A stretch of DNA of 34,294 nucleotides from NCBI GenBank assembly GCA_007121535.1, contig SKKK01000359.1, positions 1 to 34,294 of the forward strand. The letters are read 5' to 3'. Below, in pieces: positions 32,801-34,294 of this stretch (the stretch's first letter is position 1; each line of letters starts with the position of its first letter). Source of the DNA: Planctomycetaceae bacterium. Lineage in GTDB: Bacteria; Planctomycetota; Planctomycetia; Pirellulales; Pirellulaceae. Made by a program: the position numbers and the translations under genes. The notes under the pieces were generated by a model. It had not been told where the DNA came from. It did no database searches and saw only the letters and a program-made list of their open reading frames with translations.

Positions 32801-34294
32801 GTTCACCGGGACCAGTGGCGAATCATTGTTGTCGTCGTTGTCGCCCTCATAGACCTGGTTGGTGGCATCGGTGCGGACGTACAGGAAGACGGTTCCAGAC
32901 AGATCGATCGGGATGTTGATCTGTTGGTCGAGCATGCTGTAGGAATCTCCGGCGGCCAGATTGCCGTTGCGGACAAACGTACCCAACAGCCGGTCGTCGG
33001 GTCCGCCTTTGACATTGTCCAACGAGACATAAACTCTGTCCCGCCAGGTGCCGCTGACGGTGGGACCCGTCCCCTGGTTCAAGACGCTCCAACTGGCCCG
33101 CAGGAAGCTGCCCGCCTGGGCCGTTGCCCAGGGCTGGAAGCTGCCCGGGACGATCACCAGATCCGGCGGGTTGGACACGATCTGCACGGGCGCCGCGCTG
33201 GCGGTCACGTTGTTGGTCTCGCCCGGCGAACCCGGTGGCCCTTCGAAGACAACGTTGGTCGAATCGGTATGGACCAGGACGTAGTAATCGCCCTCCAGGC
33301 CGTGTGGCAGCGTGAACGTCACGGTCCGCGTGTAAGAATCGTTCGGCGCACCGAAGACGTCCAGGGCGCCGTAGCGAACCACGCTGCCCAGCAGGATGTC
33401 ATCGTCATCCAACGTGGTGTCGGTCGACAGGTAGTAGGCGTCTCGCCACGAGTTGTTGGGAGTCCTGGCCACTCCGTGGTTGGTCACTTGATAGGTGAAC
33501 GTCAGCGGATGGCTGGCCAGGGCGTTGGCCGGCGCGTCGACATAGTCCACTTCCAAGTCCGGCGGCGTCAGCGTGATGTTTGTCCGTCTCGGTTGCAGCG
33601 ATTCATCTCGCCGCACTTCCAGATTGTTGTCTCCGAAAATGTGTTCGAACACATGATTGCTGCTGTCGGTATGTACGAAGAAGTACCAATCGTCTTCGAT
33701 ATGGACCGGGATGGTCACCGCCAAGTGCCGTGTGTAACTCTCGCCCGGGTCCAACGCACCGCTGCGCCATACGCGGCCCATGTTGATCGCATCGACCAGG
33801 GCGTCGGGGGACGAGGACAGATACACCGTGTCGAACCAGCCGGTCTGCAGCGTCCGTCCACCCGCGCCTGGCGTGGTATCGTCGTTCAGCACCGTCCAAC
33901 TAACCGTCACCGTCTCGTAGGAAAACGCCAGATCGGGTCCCGTGATCTCGGTCACGCGCAGATCCGGCGGCGGAGTCATCGTCACGCGCGTCTTCGGTCC
34001 CACTCCCACATTGTCGTGCTCGTTGTTGTGTTCATAGACGTGGTTGCCGGCGTCCGTCTTGACGATGAACCAGTAGTCGCCTTGAATCCCCTGCGGCAGC
34101 GTGACGGTCAGGCTGTTCAAATAGCTGCCGCCGGGAGTCAGATAGCTGGGGTTGGCGACCTGGCCCAGGTAAATGTCGCTGCTGTCCAGCACGTCGTCGG
34201 TGGACAGCCACACGCGGTCGTACCAGACGGGCGCGTTGGTCGAGGCGTCTCCCGTATTGGTAACCACCCACTGGACCACCGCCTGCTGGCTGGA
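23816..34294 (-). CDS. Giant secreted CARDB / propeller / SdrD / dockerin / subtilisin protein, 5'-incomplete
   Basis: At least 3,490 residues; the frame is open to the right edge, so the GTG near 34279 is not the start and the signal peptide is outside. Domains in order (numbering from 34279): seven CARDB repeats (to about 875), a pre-peptidase-C-like and an IPT-like segment, a carboxypeptidase-regulatory-like fold (GTVLHAQSEEPLANVVLAAY), a BNR-type propeller split by a roughly 290-residue unknown insert (about 1510-1790), a cysteine cluster (ECCKCKEW, about 2050), a DUF7619-like segment (WIPADQQLDYMIRYENDP), SdrD-type B repeats (about 2383 and 2542), two dockerin type I EF-hands (DVNGDG, about 2660 and 2698), a complete peptidase S8 domain (about 2740-3035), and two further EF-hand-like units (about 3300-3358). 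The tail ends LLFAELGR. It is likely a cell-surface or extracellular adhesin with built-in protease; partner and substrate are unknown. Confidence 0.9.
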   Translation of the reverse strand, partial: SSQQAVVQWVVTNTGDASTNAPVWYDRVWLSTDDVLDSSDIYLGQVANPSYLTPGGSYLNSLTVTLPQGIQGDYWFIVKTDAGNHVYEHNNEHDNVGVGPKTRVTMTPPPDLRVTEITGPDLAFSYETVTVSWTVLNDDTTPGAGGRTLQTGWFDTVYLSSSPDALVDAINMGRVWRSGALDPGESYTRHLAVTIPVHIEDDWYFFVHTDSSNHVFEHIFGDNNLEVRRDESLQPRRTNITLTPPDLEVDYVDAPANALASHPLTFTYQVTNHGVARTPNNSWRDAYYLSTDTTLDDDDILLGSVVRYGALDVFGAPNDSYTRTVTFTLPHGLEGDYYVLVHTDSTNVVFEGPPGSPGETNNVTASAAPVQIVSNPPDLVIVPGSFQPWATAQAGSFLRASWSVLNQGTGPTVSGTWRDRVYVSLDNVKGGPDDRLLGTFVRNGNLAAGDSYSMLDQQINIPIDLSGTVFLYVRTDATNQVYEGDNDDNNDSPLVPVNIVQNLADLQVTALEPITGPVHAGDWVTVQWTVENTGAGQTNALSWRDRIYLSPDDVLGNGNDRHLGSLVRTSPLEAGGSYTAQATVQIPTDVSGPYYLGVLTDADKQVFESDANNNTRLIDLGTIEPPRPGTVNVPDLVLVDVDAPAEAFSGQPFELTWTVRNDGDPTPRNWYDQVYLSLDQVLDPGSDTSLGHVYHNSLDTGESYTKTHSFTIPRGLSGPFYVFVVADRGNLLKEPNRLNNVNYDRTSMLVNLVPPADLVVGTITVPSNASPGVNATIAYTVQNQGEDAALGSWYDSLYISADDVWDIHDALFARVLRVGPLAGGDSYTQEVTAPLPGVVPGEYHVILRTDVLNQIPEDDETNNIGASLDRVDIDAQLLPLGEPQTGTLAQGRAVFYKTEVLEAGETVRLRFEGAEDAYSELYVRFGDMPSRTLHDRAANQPFISDQQIVLPVEQTGVYYVMAYGTVASGAPEYTISAEIIPFSILDVNAGRVGNSGNATLKVSGARFTEDTEFYVLDGNLNALPAERLYLQDSATAFVTFDMFQVPPNVYTVAAYDPGQDVLVLLEDSLTVVAGTGYNIDTLGAGPAVVAPNRNYRFDVLFGNDGDGDAMAPLLVATGVTNTPLGFSPGELRTGAPLQILGSPEEGPLDILRPGSLNTVSVYYRSGTAAQGVNVRVEAFTHDDRTVISTAQWEQIKASVKPESISMQDWDAFWANIPSRVGDTWGHYVRFLNRLATELSEPGRPLRDVRGMFEQLYADNPDYLPSLVASGTVLHAQSEEPLANVVLAAYESRDGRYRQVASTVTRDDGTFTFLYLQPGVYELALDGELAFDQDRDGQPDDLPPSLVIAEDADAQEISLFVRELELAEFPISLAQPALAVDSQGVTHIVYRKENAIWHAYFDGTDWVGAKIIADEPGTSLSLRTAPNLIEGTSPGLIATWSQGVGNDAEIHYAVGRSESDGGYEWSEVIALTDDEVRDIAPAVAVAPDGTVIVVYLKSDDSINDDHDLYFDTFIVNPTSFPNGMGISRTPAIEPSNVSTSFQYEVKFKDPFGLIEQKASVKGAVGVSGCTLTASVTGENSLKIGSETYASGLTGSGKWNANDRTCQWEPDKAELAFSASGTYDWEGGLIWVLQRIPQTAAIATGLDWAFTLIDWFTPIKISNGIEFSAGLTAALGWTGTAPFPNWILPDEGSLTANFGLSPYVKAEISNWDAEAKVAGAITADVQILPSLKVDKVAGSVSVSAQWRSWTLARSWSVDFYSSALDVLGLYTEGDELEGIQWVYYPEGAIGTGAVYGDNSVIADVGNELWEDGPADLAVAPDGQVFAVWTKAGDPFDTVADQIVVAEFDGTVWTAPVALPNSSGINRDVRAVVDGDGRRIVVWSMADGSSLTSESNSDDVMAARQATDVYYAVYDAGAWSEPVRIAETAGPDAGVEAIAFADGTVWTAWATKTGDDTYNLLASRFDGDGFGDPLIVATGRNLSEIAMSEVAGQPIVFWSANADSADEQNRMALFSSVWTGETWSVAELFEPQLLVGANLGASSVTATNVSLVTSSLFGIDVPDECCKCKEWDTDYRGTDEGCGFFTTIDPDTCKRIITYRPCVPPPVDPNDILGPIGYGEENWIPADQQLDYMIRYENDPVFAQAPAQRVVVTQQLDDDLDWRTFRLGDFGFGGLVFQVPENRAFYSTRLDLTEERGYFVDFTAGVNIQTGEAFWTLVTIDPETGEQPLDPMVGFLAINDEEGAGEGYLNYSIRAKRTAATGDVIDAEARIVFDTEAPIDTPPIFNTLDAVKPQSEVQPLPGTADDVTFTVSWTGSDDEGGSGLAAFHVFVSEDDGPFVPWLLGTQLTTAEFLGAPGRRYAFFSVAFDNAGNQEDPPEAPDAVTITPGGTATIGDRVWIDANANGIQDEGEVGMPDVTVRLYYSEGTTPLSLAVSDCCFGWQMCFSPFQRFFGPTGLSSAGTVPSAGPADGSAFELLAETTTDEDGLYSFTDLDISRIYFLEFVAPAGYGFSPPNVGTDDTLDSDADLETGRTAPFTVVSGPNLQWDAGLVALGSIGGVVWRDSNGDGQKDEDEPVLPNQVVYLDLNQNGSWDEGEPTALTDENGWYAFDDVRPGQYVVRHVVQEGWEQTHPGAGGATSFTYTGSDAMLFTPGIASFPGVAPSHLAVRADVNGDGYVTPLDVLLIVNALNAQEPGASMRLQQVGDSRDVNGDGLITPLDALVVINVINQAEGSPVPVSLGSGAADANAQPAHQLIGLDVLRTDPRFTDLDGRGVSVVVIDTGLDLSHPFFGPDADGDGVADRIVFHYDFADKNADARDISGHGSHVTSIIASQDGTYPGVAPGVDIIHLKVFSDSGHGSFGYLEQALQWVIQNVDTYQIAAVNLSLGDGQNWSQPVGLYGIADELAALDALGVITVSAAGNSYAVFGGREGLAYPAADPRSLSVGAVWDSNRGWQTFGAFGTDYTTGPDRITSFSQRHGSHLDALAPGALITAANATGGVATMRGTSMAAPYVTGAAVLAQQLALQQHGQRLTTAQFRELLRTSGLAVVDGDDEDNNVPNTGHTFFRLNLPALADAVWSFDPSTSGGGIDGGPGNRPGSGEIGLLDGSFAYSIQLEPGQHREDIHFGTRPADIGGTRIDVRIVHQPSEIGDNGEVDELPLSADWVHEWQSFWVEIWVSTPDTTTVGITEAMVDLHYHTEYLTAQEIQYGPGFTDNLTGKIQDNLGRVHQIGGSTHEGGLGQEGYVLLARVGFASTDDDQVPVDQTDWNIGPYDMQMELASGIARLGNGDASLAVLGESPDTELWAVVYDIEDNNQIDFGDFSFFAAAFGKTVGEPTSEAPYVWWADFDKSGRVDFGDLAFFAPNFGKTREAVQSGEQTLVFPSNFPDAWRAPANGGGEGESYGGGDTEALSSVWMLAEFEEPNRSSPATADVPFGPQTTAGYARHHLADSHRDRFELERENPLEDVLSLLAESKSVHVPLDTLAPRDLLFAELGR
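25180..26060 (-). other. Peptidase S8 (subtilisin) domain inside the giant protein
   Basis: The full catalytic set is visible: Asp in SVVVIDTGLDLSHP (near 25965), His in DISGHGSHVTSI (near 25835), the oxyanion Asn in VSAAGNS (near 25545), and Ser in RGTSMAAPYVTGA (near 25285). The domain follows directly after two dockerin-type EF-hands and has no recognisable I9 propeptide just before it. All key residues are intact, so an active serine protease is expected. Confidence 0.9.
31640..34294 (-). repeat. Seven CARDB repeats in the giant gene
   Basis: Each unit of about 125-140 residues begins (P/A)DL, has a WTVxNxG strand, WxDxVYLS, a GxLxxGxSYT turn, G-x-YY-xVxTD and an acidic NN end. Units begin near 33970, 33560, 33165, 32788, 32398 and 32031; the first is cut by the window edge. 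CARDB domains are adhesion-type beta-sandwiches. The units have diverged, so the array is old rather than a recent amplification. Confidence 0.85.

Noticed and set aside
1-34294. tRNA or rRNA genes
   Set aside because: No cloverleaf with a TTCGANNC arm and matching acceptor stem, and no rRNA-like segment, was recognised by eye; a tRNAscan-type search would settle this.

Overview
The window reads as a chromosomal segment of a planctomycete, most likely of the Pirellulales type. This is inferred from gene content: several Tat-exported Gfo/Idh/MocA oxidoreductases, a Tat-exported metallophosphoesterase, secreted glycan-related proteins, a giant CARDB/SdrD/dockerin/subtilisin surface protein, and long gene-poor spacers carrying REP-like hairpins. 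Nothing here fixes the species.

Layout. (1) 1-982: the 3' part of an IS110-family transposase running in from the left edge, then about 860 bases without a gene that hold two strong inverted repeats and, at 1662-1686, a perfect 25-base palindrome that looks like an operator. (2) 1850-7897: a large secreted glycoside-hydrolase-like protein, convergent with a two-gene minus-strand unit (Gfo/Idh oxidoreductase, then metallophosphoesterase). (3) 8109-12665: a nucleic-acid block: RecQ helicase, divergent from two overlapping DUF488 genes and a dual-OB-domain gene. The DUF488 pair is bracketed by related REP-like sequence, and a dead REP-associated tyrosine transposase (RAYT) remnant follows. (4) 12965-18931: a secreted BNR beta-propeller protein, a secreted-protein fragment with an acidic, Gly/Asn-rich tail, a second Gfo/Idh oxidoreductase with a canonical EKP motif, and an exported BPL_N/GATase1-like protein. 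(5) 19379-23079: a DJ-1/PfpI protein, a DUF433 antitoxin whose overlapping DUF5615-like toxin is cut down to a stub, a uroporphyrinogen-decarboxylase/methyltransferase-family protein and a nucleoside:H+ symporter-type MFS transporter. (6) 23816 to the right edge: a 5'-incomplete giant secreted protein of at least 3,490 residues.

How the genes fit together. The oxidoreductases, GH-like protein, BNR protein, GATase1-like protein and transporter are the usual planctomycete kit for capturing and modifying unusual carbohydrates, but no single pathway can be named. The RecQ / DUF488-DUF488 / dual-OB block is the best candidate for an undescribed system: four neighbouring genes, all nucleic-acid-linked or uncharacterised, with coupled translation of the two DUF488 genes. 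The linkage is inference from one genome and needs conservation testing. No tRNA, rRNA or CRISPR array was recognised.
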